64,000 bases of DNA, from positions 4,650,001 to 4,714,000 of the forward strand of contig NZ_CP075682.1 in assembly GCF_018603435.1 (NCBI RefSeq), written 5' to 3'. Each line of letters begins with the position of its first letter. The first letter of the stretch is position 1. Below the pieces are notes generated by a model. It saw only the letters and a list, made by a program, of their open reading frames with translations, searched no databases and was not told the DNA's origin. A program made the translations under genes and the position numbers. This document shows positions 23,436 to 32,322 of this stretch, one piece after another. This DNA is from Chryseobacterium sp. ZHDP1 (lineage in GTDB: Bacteria > Bacteroidota > Bacteroidia > Flavobacteriales > Weeksellaceae).

Positions 23436-24122
23436 ATGGACATTAAAAAAGAATTCAGAGATTTCTCTGTAAAACATTTAGGAAATAACGGTTTAGTAAC
23501 CGATCAGTATATGGGAATGTACGGTCCTACAGGTCTTACGCCGTACATCATGGAGGAAAGAAGATTAAACGTTGCACAAATGGACGTTTTCTCTCGTTTA
23601 ATGATGGACAGAATTATTTTCTTAGGAACAGGAATTGATGATCAGGTGGCGAATATCGTTACCGCTCAGCTTCTTTTCTTAGAGAGTGCAGATCCTTCAA
23701 AAGATATTCAGATTTACATCAATTCTCCGGGTGGAAGTGTTTATGCAGGTTTAGGAATCTATGATACGATGCAGATCATTAAGCCGGATGTAGCGACAAT
23801 CTGTACAGGTATTGCAGCTTCAATGGGAGCGGTTCTTTTGGTTGCCGGAGAAAGCGGTAAGCGTTCTGCTTTAAAGCACTCAAGAGTAATGATTCACCAG
23901 CCTTCAGGAGGCGCTCAAGGTGTTGCTTCTGATATGGAGATCAACTTGAGAGAGATGTTAAAGCTTAAAAAAGAGCTTTACGAGATCATTTCCGAGCACT
24001 CAGGACAGACTTATGACTGGGTAGAAAAAGCTTCAGACAGAGATTACTGGATGACTTCCGAAGAAGCAAAAGGATACGGAATGGTAGACGAAGTTTTACA
24101 GAGATCTAAAGACAAAAAATAA
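23436..24122 (+). CDS. clpP: ATP-dependent Clp protease proteolytic subunit
   Basis: 228 residues. Catalytic Ser129 lies in GIAASMGAVLL and His154 in VMIHQPSGGAQG; the Asp lies further downstream. The N-terminus is about 25-30 residues longer than E. coli ClpP (MDIKKEFRDFSVKHLGNNG), probably a processed propeptide. It forms the tetradecameric peptidase chamber with ClpX or ClpA/C ATPases. No clpX follows, so it is monocistronic with its own terminator. Confidence 0.96.
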   Translation: MDIKKEFRDFSVKHLGNNGLVTDQYMGMYGPTGLTPYIMEERRLNVAQMDVFSRLMMDRIIFLGTGIDDQVANIVTAQLLFLESADPSKDIQIYINSPGGSVYAGLGIYDTMQIIKPDVATICTGIAASMGAVLLVAGESGKRSALKHSRVMIHQPSGGAQGVASDMEINLREMLKLKKELYEIISEHSGQTYDWVEKASDRDYWMTSEEAKGYGMVDEVLQRSKDKK

Positions 24123-24144
24123 ATTTTGTAAAAATAATAAGAAG

Positions 24145-24174
24145 ACGCATCAATTGATTTTGGTGCGTTTTTTT
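24145..24174 (+). terminator. Terminator after clpP
   Basis: ACGCATCAA (24145-24153) pairs with TTGGTGCGT (24160-24168), one G-T pair, followed by a T run. Confidence 0.8.
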
Positions 24175-24204
24175 ATGGAGACCTGAAACTTTTATGAATT
24201 TTTT

Positions 24205-24335
24205 AGGAGCTTTTTCCGGCTTTCCGCACTCGCCGTTTTAATATTTGAGGGTTGCGGCGGCGAAGCCGCCGCAACCCTCAAATATTAGAAATGAGCTCAG
24301 ACAATTGCTGCAATCCGGGCTAGGATAGAAGTCGG
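24205..24335. repeat. Palindrome-centred intergenic repeat, copy 1
   Basis: Conserved outer parts (AGGAGCTTTTTCC, CCGCACTCGCC; GAGCTCAGACAA, GCAATCCGGGCTAGG) flank a perfect inverted repeat, 22-bp arms at 24240-24261 and 24265-24286 with loop GAA. The outer parts recur at 57037-57160 and partly at 40945-41040, while the arms differ. The rest of the gap to the pfpI gene shows nothing recognisable. Confidence 0.75.
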
Positions 24336-24476
24336 ATTTATAAATTTTAATATCAATAGTAATAAAAGTAATTTTTAGATCGGAAATAAATACTTTAACA
24401 AATTTTATAAAATGTAAGGGCAAAAACGGTATCATTTTTTCAAGATGATGAGTACAACACTTAAATCATAAAAATT

Positions 24477-25025
24477 ATGTCAAAGAAAATTGCAATTTTA
24501 GCAACACACGGATTTGAAGAAAGCGAATTGAAATCTCCAAAAGAACATTTGGAACAGCAAGGTTGGACAGCCCACATCATCAGTCCGGAATCCGGAACTA
24601 TTAAAGCATGGGCAGAAAAAGATTGGGGACAGGAATACAACGTTGATAAAACCTTGGATGAAGCCAATGCTTCAGACTACGATGCATTGGTTTTACCGGG
24701 AGGAGTAATCAATCCGGATCAGTTAAGAACCAACGAAACTGCTTTATCTTTCGTAAGAGATTTTTTCCAGCAGCATAAACCTGTTGCAGCTATTTGTCAC
24801 GGACCACAGATTCTTATTAACGCCGAAGTGGTGGACGGAAGAAAAATGACATCGGTAGATTCAATCAGCAAAGATCTTAAAAATGCGGGAGCGAACTGGG
24901 AAGACAGCGAAGTTGTGGTAGATCATGGTCTGGTCACAAGCCGTACTCCGAAAGATCTTCCAGCCTTTAATGCAAAGATGGTCGAGGAGATCAAAGAAGG
25001 AAAACATGAAGAACAGACCATCTAA
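24477..25025 (+). CDS. DJ-1/PfpI family protein (type 1 glutamine amidotransferase-like)
   Basis: 182 residues. The nucleophile cysteine is in VAAICHGPQILIN near residue 104, with the preceding FEESELKSPKEHLEQQGW segment and Glu near residue 17. This is the PfpI/YhbO subgroup, reported as cysteine peptidases or protein/nucleotide deglycases; which activity applies here cannot be decided. It is cytosolic and single-gene, ending in a bidirectional hairpin. Confidence 0.9.
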   Translation: MSKKIAILATHGFEESELKSPKEHLEQQGWTAHIISPESGTIKAWAEKDWGQEYNVDKTLDEANASDYDALVLPGGVINPDQLRTNETALSFVRDFFQQHKPVAAICHGPQILINAEVVDGRKMTSVDSISKDLKNAGANWEDSEVVVDHGLVTSRTPKDLPAFNAKMVEEIKEGKHEEQTI

Positions 25026-25071
25026 AATACAAAAGCACAAACTTTAATTTTACAAACTCTGATTATAAAAG

Positions 25072-25107
25072 ATCCGGCGGCATCGAAGATGCCGCCGGAT
25101 TTTATTT
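25072..25107. terminator. Bidirectional terminator hairpin, GC-rich
   Basis: ATCCGGCGGCATC (25072-25084), loop GAA, perfect complement at 25088-25100, followed by TTTATTTTT. It separates the convergent pfpI-type gene and the small membrane protein gene. It has the GGCGGC...GCCGCC/GAA style seen in other palindromes of this window. Confidence 0.8.
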
Positions 25108-25395
25108 TTAGCTTTCCGTATACTTTCTCTTTTTATAGAACATCCTGTAAATTAAAAACGTCTGTATGAAAACATTTCCTAAAAGTATCAGGAATACCTT
25201 ATAAAAAGCAATTGGTGCATAAAAGGGCAGTAACGGATCAAACAATACTGCAGGTGAGCTCGCCAAAACTTTTATGACTGACAACGGGTACTGCAAAAAT
25301 TCAGGTTTTATACCGATGAAAAACTGATCATAGATAAACACATAAAGAATATCAAATAACAGTATTCCCAGAAACAGCAGTATAAATTTTTTCAC
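25108..25395 (-). CDS. Small membrane protein of unknown function
   Basis: 95 residues with two strong hydrophobic helices (FILLFLGILLFDILYVFIYD and FYKVFLILLGNVFIQTFLIY) and a basic C-terminus (YKKRKYTES). No family recognised. It follows tpiA by 15 bp and probably shares its transcript. Confidence 0.7.
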   Translation of the reverse strand: MKKFILLFLGILLFDILYVFIYDQFFIGIKPEFLQYPLSVIKVLASSPAVLFDPLLPFYAPIAFYKVFLILLGNVFIQTFLIYRMFYKKRKYTES

Positions 25396-25410
25396 GGCTT
25401 ATATTGTCTG

Positions 25411-26169
25411 CTAATTAAAAGCCTCAATAATCTTAGAAAAATCTTCCAGTTTTAAAGCGGCTCCACCAATCAGACCACCATCGATATCAGGTTGAGAGAA
25501 TATTTCCTTTGCGTTATCTGGTTTTACAGAACCTCCGTAAAGAATAGAAACTTCATCAGCAACTTCCTGTCCGTATTTTGCAGCGATAATGCTTCTGATG
25601 TGAGCGTGGATTTCCTGTGCCTGTTCCGGCGTTGCAGTTTCTCCGGTTCCGATTGCCCAAACCGGTTCGTAAGCGATCACTACTTTTTTAATTTCCTCCG
25701 CTGAAAGTGTGAAAAGAGCCACTGCAGTCTGGTTTTTTACCACTTCAAAATGTTGTCCTGCTTTTCTCTGCTCCAAAGTTTCCCCGTTACAGTAAACCGG
25801 AATCAGACCTTTATCCAAAGCTAATTTTACCTTCCTGTTGCAGTGAGAATCTGTTTCGCCGTGATATTGTCTTCTTTCAGAATGCCCGATTAAAGAACCT
25901 GTTGCATCAATCGATTCCAGCATATCCACAGAGATTTCTCCTGTGTACGCTCCACTTTCATGTTCACTGATATCCTGTGCAAAAACGCCGATTTCATCCT
26001 TTTCAAAAACATCTTTTGCCATCATCAGATATAGAGACGGAGGAGCGATCCATACTTCGCAGTTCGTAGTATTATTGTTTTTATAGCTTAGTAACTGAAC
26101 CATTAACTGTTGGGCATCAATTACATTTTTGTTCATTTTCCAGTTTCCTGCAACTATTTTTCTTCTCAT
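25411..26169 (-). CDS. tpiA: Triosephosphate isomerase
   Basis: 252 residues, interconverting dihydroxyacetone phosphate and glyceraldehyde 3-phosphate. The N-terminal VAGNWKMNK supplies Asn/Lys, the catalytic His is in GHSERR, and the catalytic Glu and loop 6 are in VVIAYEPVWAIGTGETATPEQ. The phosphate-binding ILYGGSVKPDNAKE and GGLIGGAAL follow. Length is typical. It is at the 3' end of a run with DUF1599, BT_3928 and TerB genes. Confidence 0.97.
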   Translation of the reverse strand: MRRKIVAGNWKMNKNVIDAQQLMVQLLSYKNNNTTNCEVWIAPPSLYLMMAKDVFEKDEIGVFAQDISEHESGAYTGEISVDMLESIDATGSLIGHSERRQYHGETDSHCNRKVKLALDKGLIPVYCNGETLEQRKAGQHFEVVKNQTAVALFTLSAEEIKKVVIAYEPVWAIGTGETATPEQAQEIHAHIRSIIAAKYGQEVADEVSILYGGSVKPDNAKEIFSQPDIDGGLIGGAALKLEDFSKIIEAFN

Positions 26170-26235
26170 AGTTTCTTTTATTTTAAAGTTAAAAACTAAA
26201 AGTCAGAAACGGATTTCTAACTTCTAATGACTCAA

Positions 26236-26589
26236 TTATCGATTAATATTCCAAAGATTTTTCAAAAGCGTATAAAAAGTATGCTCTTCATCCGTTACTT
26301 TATTATCCGCCTTAATAAGCGTTTTGGCAAACTGGATGAAACTTGTTCTTTCCTCTTCCGTAGAATCGTCGTAGAAACAACGTGCGTGAAATTCAAAATG
26401 ATCTTTCCATTCTTCCGGCTGAAGCAGGGCAATGGTTTCAAGCTCATTATCAAGATTCATTTTAAAAGGAAATTCATCGGCTAGATACTGCTGAACAAGC
26501 ATTCCTTCTTCCGGAGCAAATTCTCCGTCTACAGAAGAAAGAATCATCAATAAATGGTAACCGGCAATGGGTTTGTTAGACTTTTGCAT
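26236..26589 (-). CDS. TerB-like protein
   Basis: 117 residues, mostly helical and acidic. SSVDGEFAPEEGMLVQQYL and IKADNKVTDEEHTFYTLL carry the TerB-type D-G-x-x-x-x-E-E pattern, which can bind metal. Members are common single-domain proteins; the family name comes from tellurite-resistance clusters, but nothing here links it to tellurite. It sits between the BT_3928-type gene (27 bp gap) and tpiA. Confidence 0.75.
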   Translation of the reverse strand: MQKSNKPIAGYHLLMILSSVDGEFAPEEGMLVQQYLADEFPFKMNLDNELETIALLQPEEWKDHFEFHARCFYDDSTEEERTSFIQFAKTLIKADNKVTDEEHTFYTLLKNLWNINR

Positions 26590-26616
26590 TGATATAGTTT
26601 AAATTTTAGTGTTTTT

Positions 26617-27729
26617 TTATTTCAGATAATCTTTTGCAGGCTGTTTATCCACAATTTTTCCGTTTTCAAGAACCAGAACAAAAGGATTGCTTCTTGCGAT
26701 GGTTTTAATGGCTGTAGCATCCATCATCAAATTTTTAGTGGATTTAAAAGTATTCGGAAGCGTTGAAACCCCGTAAACAGCAGGTGTACCCTCAGTTTTT
26801 ACTTTAGCTTCAAGCTGTTTAATAACTTCCGGAGAAACATTTTGCGGATAGTACGTGAAAATTAAAATGGCTTTCGGAGCATTGATAATCTGCTGAGTAA
26901 GATCTGTTCCTGATGTATCTTCGAGCTTGAATTTTGCAATTTCAGATTTGTAGCCTTCTTTTACCAGAACAGATTCATTCTTTCCTTCCTCAATTTTCCA
27001 CGGTGATCCTTCTGCCCAATATTCTGTCTTTTTGATATAATCGTCCTGATTCACTTTCAGAATTTCTCCGGTCTTAGAGTTTTTCAGGGAATAAAACGTT
27101 TTATACTGGGACGGATTTTTAGCAATTTTAGCTTTTTCAGCTCTCAGATCGGTTCCGATTTTATAATCGCGGAAATCGATAACAGGTTCATGAATAATTC
27201 CATAAGCACCCACCACAATCATGGCAACAGAAAAAACGCCCAGAAGAATATATTTGAATTTATTTCCTGTCTCTTTTTTTGCACTGTAGCTGTACGCATC
27301 TTTTTTCTTAAAATCTTTTCTGTAAAGAATAAAAACAGCAATTAATCCTACCAGAAGTACAATATCTTTCATGAAACTCTGCCACGGCGTAAATTTAATG
27401 GCATCCCCGAAACATCCGCAATCTGTTACCACACTGTAATAGGCAGAATAAAAGGTAAGGAAACCAAAGAAAATACAAAGTGCAATTAATGCAGAAAGCG
27501 TGAATTTAAGTTTCAGTTTAATCAAAAGCATAAAGCCCAGAAGAAGTTCCAGAACCACAACAAATATCGAAAGCGGCAGTGCAAGCTTTTCAAAAAACGG
27601 CATATTAAAAACATTCGGGGCAAAATATTCTTCCATTTTAAAGGAAAAACCAACCAGATCCACTGCTTTTACAAACCCTGAAAGGATGAAAATAACCGCA
27701 AGAAGAAATCGTAATAAACCTTTTATCAT
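26617..27729 (-). CDS. BT_3928-type DoxX/MauE family membrane protein
   Basis: 370 residues. The N-terminal half has four membrane helices of DoxX/MauE type with the cysteine motif TDCGCFGDAIKFTPW near residues 101-115, typical of redox-associated members. A fifth helix (YILLGVFSVAMIVVGAYGII) leads into a C-terminal extracytoplasmic domain ending with a thioredoxin-like-looking segment (APKAILIFTYYPQNVSPE) without a CxxC. It probably handles electrons or thiols at the membrane. In Bacteroidota this family is commonly next to DUF1599 and tpiA, as here. Confidence 0.85.
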   Translation of the reverse strand: MIKGLLRFLLAVIFILSGFVKAVDLVGFSFKMEEYFAPNVFNMPFFEKLALPLSIFVVVLELLLGFMLLIKLKLKFTLSALIALCIFFGFLTFYSAYYSVVTDCGCFGDAIKFTPWQSFMKDIVLLVGLIAVFILYRKDFKKKDAYSYSAKKETGNKFKYILLGVFSVAMIVVGAYGIIHEPVIDFRDYKIGTDLRAEKAKIAKNPSQYKTFYSLKNSKTGEILKVNQDDYIKKTEYWAEGSPWKIEEGKNESVLVKEGYKSEIAKFKLEDTSGTDLTQQIINAPKAILIFTYYPQNVSPEVIKQLEAKVKTEGTPAVYGVSTLPNTFKSTKNLMMDATAIKTIARSNPFVLVLENGKIVDKQPAKDYLK

Positions 27730-27744
27730 AATTAATTTGTTTTT

Positions 27745-28299
27745 TTATTTTACACTGGCTGCTTTTTCAGAAAATTTTATCAGGCAGAACACCGCATAAT
27801 TCAGCATATCAAAATAATTGGCGTCCAAACCTTCGGAAACAAGAGTAACGCCTTGGTTATCTTCAATTTGCTTGGTTCTCAAAACTTTCTGATAAATAAG
27901 ATCTGTTATAGAGGAAATTCTCATATCTCTCCAAGCCTCTCCGTAATCATGGTTTTTTCTTTCCATTAATTGCTGTGCTTCGGTCGCATAATGATTGTAA
28001 AGCTCTAAAATCTCTTCTTTATTTTCATTAAAATCGTTGGAAAAACCTTTTTCAAGCTGGATCAGTCCGATAATGGAGTAGTTCACAATGGCGATGAATT
28101 CATCTTCTTCACTTTCATCTACCATTTTTTTGTCAGTCATTTGTAACGTACGGATTCTGTTCACTTTAATATAGATCTGATCCGTAATTGAGCTTGGTCT
28201 TAAAACCCTCCAAGCTGCACCGTAATCCTGTAATTTTTTGCTGAATAATTCGCGGCACTGACTGATAACTTTCCCGAACTGTACTGATGTTTCTGACAT
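27745..28299 (-). CDS. DUF1599 family protein
   Basis: 184 residues from ATG 28299; a longer in-frame start at 28398 would add 33 unconserved residues. Two similar halves are visible: KLQDYGAAWRVLRPSSITDQIYIK and the paralogous KNHDYGEAWRDMRISSITDLIYQK, an internal duplication characteristic of DUF1599 (nucleotide modification-associated domain 1). Function is unknown; a nucleotide-related role is only suggested by family name. It starts the run leading to tpiA and lies 16 bp before the DoxX-type gene. Confidence 0.85.
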   Translation of the reverse strand: MSETSVQFGKVISQCRELFSKKLQDYGAAWRVLRPSSITDQIYIKVNRIRTLQMTDKKMVDESEEDEFIAIVNYSIIGLIQLEKGFSNDFNENKEEILELYNHYATEAQQLMERKNHDYGEAWRDMRISSITDLIYQKVLRTKQIEDNQGVTLVSEGLDANYFDMLNYAVFCLIKFSEKAASVK

Positions 28300-28422
28300 A
28301 AATTCTCTTAATCTTTCAAATATACAAAATAGGCAGGAATCAATAGGTTTTTTTGAGTTATGAATTATCATTAATTGGTTTACCGCAGATAAATTCAATG
28401 ACTATAAAAGCCATTCAAATAA

Positions 28423-28452
28423 AAAAGAGTAAAAATTACTTTTTACTCTTTT
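28423..28452 (-). terminator. Terminator after the 28461 gene
   Basis: AAAAGAGTAAAAA (28423-28435) and TTTTTACTCTTTT (28440-28452) form a perfect 13-bp AT-rich stem with loop TTAC; T-rich on both strands. Confidence 0.7.
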
Positions 28453-28460
28453 ACTGTATT

Positions 28461-28727
28461 TTAAAACTGTTTCACTAAATTTAAGTATTCCACACTTTTT
28501 TTTATCTGATAAAGTGGTAAAGTTTCAATAAGTTCTTTTGCATTTGCTTCATCAACCTCTTTCAGAATGATAACGGCTGCATCTTTGGTCTGTGTTAAAA
28601 ACAGATGTTCCAGAATTCCTTTTTCTTTCCAGTCTGCTAATACTTCCTGTTCGTGTTTCAGGATCTGCTGAAAATTTTCTGGAAGATTGTTTGTGTCTAT
28701 GGCTAAAATTACCTGTATTCTGTTCAT
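28461..28727 (-). CDS. Muconolactone isomerase-like small protein
   Basis: 88 residues with a ferredoxin-like alpha/beta pattern. HEQEVLADWKEKGILEHLFL and the C-terminal LPLYQIKKSVEYLNLV resemble the muconolactone delta-isomerase-like family. In this context it is unlikely to serve catechol degradation, as no such genes are near. It lies 6 bp behind the quinone-reductase-type gene and is presumably regulated with it by the divergent HxlR protein. Confidence 0.65.
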   Translation of the reverse strand: MNRIQVILAIDTNNLPENFQQILKHEQEVLADWKEKGILEHLFLTQTKDAAVIILKEVDEANAKELIETLPLYQIKKSVEYLNLVKQF

Positions 28728-28733
28728 GATATG

Positions 28734-29300
28734 TTAAATATATTTTGTTATATGTTCTTTATATTTCTTTAGATCGTTTTCTATATCAGGGTTTTTGAAA
28801 ACATCATAAAATGCAAAGGTAGGCTGCGGTTCTACACCAAGAAACTGCAAAGCTGCCGTAAATGGTTTTGTAAAATCTTCCATGGATATATCACTTAATA
28901 ATTGTTCCGGAGTTCCGAAAGTTTCTTCAGGAGCATTCCAGGTATTCACAATCATTCCCCTGCTTTTTAATAATCCGCCGGTACCATATTTCCCGCCGTT
29001 ATTTCTTCCGTCTCCTGCGTATATTTTTCCATAGCCGCTCATCAGTACAGTATCTATATATGCTTTGGTTTTTGCGGGCATTCCGAACCAGTTAATAGGG
29101 AAATGAAACAAAATAAAATCTGCATTTATCCATTTTTCTACTTCCTGTGGCACGTCATATCCTTTGTCTATGGTTGTTTCCAGAATTTCGTATCCTTTTT
29201 CTCTGAATACGGCTATACTTTCTTCAAAAATTGTCTGGTTAAGTTTACCTTCGGCTATTTGTGGCCATCGTACGTGTCCGTTTATTACTAAAGCTTTCAT
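28734..29300 (-). CDS. NAD(P)H oxidoreductase, flavodoxin-like fold
   Basis: 188 residues resembling MdaB/NQO-type quinone reductases. It has the N-terminal strand ALVINGHVRW, the hydrophobic core FILFHFPINWFGMPAKTKAYID near residue 80 (the family PxxWfgmPa motif), GTGGLLKSRGMIVNTWNAP, and a C-terminal FLGVEPQPTFAFYDVF. It binds FMN/FAD and probably reduces quinones or electrophiles. It is divergent from an HxlR regulator, the common arrangement for electrophile-induced reductases. Confidence 0.9.
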   Translation of the reverse strand: MKALVINGHVRWPQIAEGKLNQTIFEESIAVFREKGYEILETTIDKGYDVPQEVEKWINADFILFHFPINWFGMPAKTKAYIDTVLMSGYGKIYAGDGRNNGGKYGTGGLLKSRGMIVNTWNAPEETFGTPEQLLSDISMEDFTKPFTAALQFLGVEPQPTFAFYDVFKNPDIENDLKKYKEHITKYI

Positions 29301-29370
29301 TATTTTAATAGTTTTAAATATTTAAATATAATTAAGATTAAAAGAATTTCAGTTACAAAATTAAATCCAT

Positions 29371-29389
29371 TACTTTATATTTGCAAGTA
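29371..29389 (+). promoter_or_regulatory. Promoter and candidate HxlR operator
   Basis: TACTT (29371-29375) and AAGTA (29385-29389) form an inverted repeat around the -7 box TATATTTG (29376-29383) of the hxlR-like gene. TACT...AGTA repeats are typical of HxlR-family operators (YodB/HypR type), so this may be the autoregulatory site. Confidence 0.45.
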
Positions 29390-29445
29390 GTTATCAAAAT
29401 GTGAAGTAGTAACAAAAAGTAATGTATTATTGATATTCAGCAGTT

Positions 29446-29769
29446 ATGAACGAAAAAAAATCTAAATTTACAGATTGTCCTATCACAAGAACGGCGGAAG
29501 TTCTGGGTGGAAAATGGTCTTTGCCAATTATTTTTGCGCTCATGAAAGAAACAAGTCGCTTTAAAGAACTGGAAAGAAAAATTGAAGGAATAAATACCCG
29601 AATGCTTGTAAAAGAACTGAAACAGCTTGAAGAAAACGGGATTGTTTTGCGAAAAGTTTATGCAGAAGTTCCTCCTAAGGTTGAATATTCACTTACAGAG
29701 AAAGGCAAAGCCCTGAAAAGTGTTTTAGTTGAAATGAAAAACTGGGGAAATCAGTTTCTTACGGTTTAA
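29446..29769 (+). CDS. HxlR-family transcriptional regulator
   Basis: 107 residues with one winged-helix domain: CPITRTAEVLGGKWSLPIIF, FKELERKIEGINTRMLVKEL, YSLTEKGKAL. A Cys lies at residue 10 (TDCPITRT), the position of the redox-sensing N-terminal cysteine in thiol-based HxlR regulators. It is divergent from the quinone-reductase gene, its likely target, and 29 bp upstream of folP. Confidence 0.92.
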   Translation: MNEKKSKFTDCPITRTAEVLGGKWSLPIIFALMKETSRFKELERKIEGINTRMLVKELKQLEENGIVLRKVYAEVPPKVEYSLTEKGKALKSVLVEMKNWGNQFLTV

Positions 29770-29798
29770 ACTCTATCTTTATTTACCTTACATTTATT

Positions 29799-30644
29799 AT
29801 GGCATATTTACCATCAAATAATTATCATTCAATAAACTGCAACGGAAGAATCGTAGATTTGTCGGCTCCGAAAATCATGGGAATTCTCAATCTCACTCCG
29901 GATTCTTTTTCAGACGGTGGAAAATTTAACAGTGAGAAATCAGCTTTGGAACAGACCGAAAAAATGTTGAAAGAAGGAGCGGAAATAATCGACATCGGAC
30001 CACAATCCACAAGACCGAATGCAGAATTTCTGACTTACGAAGAGGAAATCCGAAGAATCGGAAATATGATCTCTTTCATTAAAAAAGAATTTCCGGAAGC
30101 TTTGATCTCTCTGGATACGTTTTACTCGGAAACCGTAAAGTTTGGTTTCAACGAAGGCATTGATCTGATTAACGATATTTCCGGCGGTCAGTATGATGAT
30201 AAAATGTTTGAAACTGCGGCGAAAACAAAGCTTCCGTATATTCTGATGCATGTAAATCCTACATATGAAACGATGCATGATAAAATAATATTTGAAGATA
30301 TTATTCTTTCAGAAAACCGATATTTTTCAGAGAAAACGGCAGAATTGCTCAAGTCAGGAGTAAAAGATCTGATCCTTGATCCCGGTTTCGGATTTGGTAA
30401 AACGGTGGAAGATCAAGTGAAAATGACTGACGAAGTACAATATTTAGGATTTGGAAAATTTCCCTTACTGATCGGTATTTCGAGAAAATCTTTCATTTAC
30501 AAACCTTTAGGAAAATCTCCTTTGGACATTAATGAAGAAACTCAGAAATTGCATCTGAAAGTTTTGCAGCAGGGCGCAAAAATTTTGAGAGTTCATGATG
30601 TTATGGAAGCCAAGAAAACTCTGGATATATTTTTGAGGAGCTAA
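29799..30644 (+). CDS. folP: Dihydropteroate synthase
   Basis: 281 residues, joining dihydropterin pyrophosphate with p-aminobenzoate in folate synthesis; the sulfonamide target. Motifs: IMGILNLTPDSFSDGGKF, EGAEIIDIGPQSTRP, LISLDTFYSETVKFGFNEG, LINDISGG, LILDPGFGFGKTVEDQ and IGISRKSFI. Length is typical and it is cytosolic. It starts 29 bp after the hxlR-like stop, so may be read through from it. Confidence 0.96.
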   Translation: MAYLPSNNYHSINCNGRIVDLSAPKIMGILNLTPDSFSDGGKFNSEKSALEQTEKMLKEGAEIIDIGPQSTRPNAEFLTYEEEIRRIGNMISFIKKEFPEALISLDTFYSETVKFGFNEGIDLINDISGGQYDDKMFETAAKTKLPYILMHVNPTYETMHDKIIFEDIILSENRYFSEKTAELLKSGVKDLILDPGFGFGKTVEDQVKMTDEVQYLGFGKFPLLIGISRKSFIYKPLGKSPLDINEETQKLHLKVLQQGAKILRVHDVMEAKKTLDIFLRS

Positions 30645-30687
30645 AATGATCCGAATCTTCGGATTTTCATGATTAAAAAACAAAAAA

Positions 30688-30730
30688 GCTGTCTCAAAAG
30701 TCAGTTTTTGGCTTTTGAGACAGCTTTTTT
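30688..30730. terminator. Bidirectional terminator between folP and the M28 peptidase gene
   Basis: GCTGTCTCAAAAG (30688-30700) and its exact complement (30712-30724), flanked by A6 and T6, so it works in both directions for these convergent genes. Confidence 0.9.
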
Positions 30731-30742
30731 ATAGTTCTTAAT

Positions 30743-32209
30743 TTATCTTTCCAGTGTAAAATTAGAAATCACTTTCGGACGTTCGGTTTCATTGGCTGCT
30801 TTCCATGAAGTTCGGTACATCCATTCCGTCATTTTATACAGCTTTTTGTAATTAATGTTTTCCGATTCGTCTTGCGGAGTGTGATACTGATCGTGCAGAA
30901 CACTCGTGAAAAATATTGCAGGAATTCCTGCCTTTGCGTAGGGTAAATGATCGCTTCTGAAATAAAAATATTCTGCATGCTTCGGCGAATCCCAATCTTT
31001 CAGATACCTGAATTTCGTACTCTCATTATTGGCATCTTCAGCCATTTTTACCAATTCTTCAGAATTTTTGTGAGGTGCATTTCCTCCCAGAAGGGCAGCT
31101 TCGTTATTGTCATTTCTCCCGATCATATCCCCATTAAGAACGGCAACAATATTTTCTTTTGGCACAACAGGATGCGCTGCATGCCATCTCGAACCCAGTA
31201 AACCTCTTTCTTCAGCACCATGAAAAACAAAAAGAATACTGCGTTTTGAAGGTTGTTTTTTATAGGCTCTTGCCATTGCCAACATTGCAACACAGGTACT
31301 TGCATTATCATCTGCGCCGTTGTAGATCGTATCGTTTTTTACAGGATGTCTTATTCCGTCGTGATCCTGATGTCCGCTGATTAATACATACTCGCTTTTA
31401 AGTTTCGGATCTGTACCGTCTATTTTTCCGATGATGTTTACGGAAGGATATTTATAAGTTTCTGTGATGAGGTGCAGCGAAATTTTAGGATTGTTTTTTA
31501 CCCAGTCAGAATTTTCTCTTTTAATCCATAAAACCGGAATATTATTCGTTACACTTTCTCTTAAACCTTCAACTCCGTAAGAACCTCTGGTCATTTGCGG
31601 TAAAACTTCAACCCAGCTTTTGTCTGATGTTTCGTCTGTAATGAAGATGATTCCTTTTGCTCCCAGTTCAAATGCTTTGTTATAGTATTTTGTTCTTACA
31701 AAACCGGGATATCTTCTTACGAAAAGTGTCATTTCCTTTTCAATATTCTTGTCGGATGCATTTACGGCGAGAATTTTCCCTTTAATATTTAATTTCGATA
31801 AATCTTCAGGTTCGGCATTTCCGGCGTAAACAATTTCAGAATCAATGTCTGCATTTACGGGTTCCGCAACAAGAAAATCTTTCCATAATTTTAAAGAATT
31901 GTTACCAATTTTCAGACTGCTCTGCGGAATTACCTGATGTCTGTACATATCGAAAAACTGAAAGAAAGTTCCGTTATCTCCGGCCGGTTTCATTCCGGCT
32001 TCTTTAGCTCTGTCGGCTAACCACATAGATACTTTAAGCTCATCTAAAGTTCCTGCTTCACGCCCCAGAAACTGATCGGCTGCAAGATCATACATATCCT
32101 TGCGAAGATCGCCTTCTTTGATAGCAGAAACCAGAGGTTTTTGATAGGATTGAGCAGTAAAAGTCCCAAAAACAAACACACTGATTGCAGATAATAGGTA
32201 ATTTTTCAT
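30743..32209 (-). CDS. Secreted M28-family metallopeptidase
   Basis: 488 residues with a cleavable signal (MKNYLLSAISVFVFGTFTAQS). A PA-like insertion covers about 130-240. The M28 zinc motifs follow: ISGHQDHDG, IYNGADDNASTCVAML, FHGAEERGLLGS, NGDMIGRNDN and the C-terminal SDHLPYAKAGIPAIFF. It is likely a periplasmic or secreted aminopeptidase binding two zinc ions. It has its own transcript and a terminator shared with folP. Confidence 0.93.
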   Translation of the reverse strand: MKNYLLSAISVFVFGTFTAQSYQKPLVSAIKEGDLRKDMYDLAADQFLGREAGTLDELKVSMWLADRAKEAGMKPAGDNGTFFQFFDMYRHQVIPQSSLKIGNNSLKLWKDFLVAEPVNADIDSEIVYAGNAEPEDLSKLNIKGKILAVNASDKNIEKEMTLFVRRYPGFVRTKYYNKAFELGAKGIIFITDETSDKSWVEVLPQMTRGSYGVEGLRESVTNNIPVLWIKRENSDWVKNNPKISLHLITETYKYPSVNIIGKIDGTDPKLKSEYVLISGHQDHDGIRHPVKNDTIYNGADDNASTCVAMLAMARAYKKQPSKRSILFVFHGAEERGLLGSRWHAAHPVVPKENIVAVLNGDMIGRNDNNEAALLGGNAPHKNSEELVKMAEDANNESTKFRYLKDWDSPKHAEYFYFRSDHLPYAKAGIPAIFFTSVLHDQYHTPQDESENINYKKLYKMTEWMYRTSWKAANETERPKVISNFTLER

Positions 32210-32270
32210 CTTGAATTTTTTAATGATTTGATTGAACTTTTAAAATTTAACACAAAATAAACAAAAAATG

Positions 32271-32293
32271 AAGTTTAAGTTGAGGTTAAACTT
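32271..32293 (-). terminator. Probable terminator of the DUF5686/78-aa transcript
   Basis: AAGTTTAA and TTAAACTT (8 bp, AT-rich) with loop GTTGAGG; on the minus strand followed by CATTTTTTG. Confidence 0.4.
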
Positions 32294-32322
32294 TAAATAA
32301 GAAGAAATACGTTTCTAAAAGT

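Noticed and set aside
24240..24286. CRISPR-like or attachment palindrome
   Set aside because: Only single inverted repeats with no spacer array, no cas genes and no integrase in the window.
26236..26589. Tellurite resistance determinant
   Set aside because: Only a lone TerB-like domain, no terC/D/E genes nearby; family name does not predict function.
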